Origin: Planctomycetota bacterium
GTDB taxonomy: Bacteria; Planctomycetota; SKW154
Assembly (NCBI GenBank): GCA_026418755.1
Contig: JAOAAR010000008.1
Span: forward strand, 10,338-17,174
Reading direction: 5' to 3'
Length of the DNA stretch: 6,837 nucleotides
Notes under the pieces: model-generated
The model's input: the letters and a program-made list of their open reading frames with translations, nothing else
Databases searched by the model: none
Told to the model about the DNA's origin: nothing
Position numbers and translations under genes: made by a program
Part shown: in pieces, positions 6,134-6,837 of the stretch
Layout: each line of letters starts with the position of its first letter
Numbering within the stretch: position 1 is the first letter of the stretch

Positions 6134-6151
6134 TATGTAAAATATGTAAAA
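6134..6151 (+). repeat. Exact tandem 9-bp duplication, TATGTAAAA x2
   Basis: TATGTAAAA occurs at 6134-6142 and immediately again at 6143-6151. It lies in the 177-base control region between the korAB operon and the transporter gene, 14-31 bases upstream of the operon -35. The position suits either an UP element or a pair of activator half-sites on nearly one helical turn. A chance slippage duplication is also possible. Confidence 0.5.
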
Positions 6152-6180
6152 ATTGAGGTGAAGAATTAAAATAGTCTCTG

Positions 6181-6209
6181 CTGACTGAAGCCGAAGAGAA
6201 ATATATATT
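6181..6209 (+). promoter_or_regulatory. Weak sigma70 promoter candidate for the EamA transporter
   Basis: CTGACT (6181-6186; 4/6 to TTGACA), a 17-base spacer and TATATT (6204-6209; 5/6 to TATAAT) lie upstream of the transporter. The predicted start of transcription is near 6216, giving a leader of about 19 bases that still contains the full SD. Spacing is ideal but the -35 is mediocre, so expression would be modest or would need an activator. Confidence 0.38.
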
Positions 6210-6221
6210 GAAGAAAAAAGC

Positions 6222-6227
6222 AGGAGG
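6222..6227 (+). promoter_or_regulatory. Perfect SD (AGGAGG) fixing a TTG start for the transporter
   Basis: AGGAGG ends 7 bases before TTG 6235-6237. A second in-frame TTG at 6208-6210 would place this SD inside the coding region and would add a highly charged peptide (LKKKAGGER) ahead of the first membrane helix, so 6235 is preferred. Confidence 0.75.
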
Positions 6228-6234
6228 AGAAAGA

Positions 6235-6837
6235 TTGAGCAAAAAAGTTGGTATATGTGCGGTGATTACAACCAGTCTGATGTGGGCGGTCGAATCTGTA
6301 CTTGCAAAAAAATCTTATGAGAGCGCAGATTTTGTCCAGACTTTAACAGTGAGAACTTCCACCACCGTCTTTTTTGCGCTTATCAGCGCCATAATCTTAA
6401 ACAAAGGCAGAATAGGAATCGAAAAGAGAAGCATCCCGAAGATTGCATACATTGCGCTTGCAGGAACGGTTGTTTCCGACCTTCTCTATTTTTACGCTCT
6501 GATGAGTATTCCCGTGGTCAACGCCGCCTTAATTGCACACACACAACCCGTCTTCATCGCCTTACTCGGCTACTTTTTCCTTAAGGAAGACAAACTGACA
6601 AAGTTCGACTACGGTGGAATCATCGTACTGATATCGGCAGGGCTGATGGTTACAACTAAAACTTTCGAGAATCTCTGCGCTTTCAGGTTCGGCACTCTAG
6701 GAGATCTTCTTATGCTTCTGGCAACATTCTTGTGGGCAACGGCTGCGATGGTCGCAAAAAAACATCTAAAGAACATCCCCCCAAGCACTCTTACATTCTA
6801 TAGGTTTCTGTTCTCCTCGTTTGCACTCATCCCATAC
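6235..6837 (+). CDS. EamA/DMT-superfamily transporter, N-terminal two thirds (partial)
   Basis: The visible 201 codons run uninterrupted to the right edge; full-length family members have about 290-300 residues and ten membrane helices. The product is an inner-membrane drug/metabolite-type permease of unknown substrate. The first EamA repeat covers residues of about 5-140. It contains LMWAVESVLAKK near the start, YFYALMSIPVVNAALI (85-100), the TQPVF helix and the closing FFLKEDKLTKFDYGGIIVL segment typical of the family. The second repeat begins near residue 155, where LWATAAMVAKK mirrors the first with W17/K25 and W167/K175 aligned 150 residues apart. The start codon is TTG behind AGGAGG. 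The gene diverges from the korAB operon, so it is not part of that transcription unit. Confidence 0.88.
   Translation, partial: MSKKVGICAVITTSLMWAVESVLAKKSYESADFVQTLTVRTSTTVFFALISAIILNKGRIGIEKRSIPKIAYIALAGTVVSDLLYFYALMSIPVVNAALIAHTQPVFIALLGYFFLKEDKLTKFDYGGIIVLISAGLMVTTKTFENLCAFRFGTLGDLLMLLATFLWATAAMVAKKHLKNIPPSTLTFYRFLFSSFALIPY

Overview
The window looks like ordinary chromosome of a Gram-negative, probably anaerobic or microaerophilic bacterium. It is close to 50% GC or slightly below and uses standard bacterial promoters, Shine-Dalgarno (SD) sequences and TTG/ATG starts. Ferredoxin-linked 2-oxoacid oxidoreductase genes point to anaerobic-type carbon metabolism. A large lipoprotein and several Sec signal peptides point to a developed envelope. 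The protein architectures recall planctomycete-, omnitroph- or armatimonad-like lineages, but the phylum cannot be fixed from this sequence. No phage, transposon, CRISPR or RNA gene was seen, and no gene-free stretch reaches 300 bases.

Layout, left to right. (1) Positions 1-79, minus: the first 26 codons of a secreted protein that runs off the left edge. (2) 118-2511, minus: a 797-residue lipoprotein with a large beta/alpha body, an internal pilin-like segment and a C-terminal TPR-like helical tail; it probably shares a transcript with gene 1. (3) 2512-2669: a compact divergent control region. It holds a strong sigma70-type promoter for the lipoprotein and an overlapping extended -10 on the opposite strand. 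(4) 2670-2942, plus: a 90-residue secreted WVPGH-repeat protein. (5) 2974-6057, minus: a tightly packed four-gene operon made of a helical protein of unknown function, a four-helix membrane protein of unknown function, KorA and KorB. It is driven by a perfect-consensus promoter (TTGACA-16-TATAAT). (6) 6058-6234: a divergent control region with an exact 9-bp tandem duplication. (7) 6235-6837, plus: the first two thirds of an EamA/DMT-family transporter, cut by the right edge.

KorA and KorB are the alpha and beta subunits that together form the thiamine-diphosphate and [4Fe-4S] core of 2-oxoglutarate:ferredoxin oxidoreductase. KorA is the short form without a fused gamma domain, and no gamma or ferredoxin-like delta gene is present in this operon. 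Two unrecognised genes occupy the upstream positions instead, and the membrane-protein gene overlaps korA by 26 bases. The best candidates for something undescribed are this operon and the lipoprotein with the embedded prepilin-like helix.
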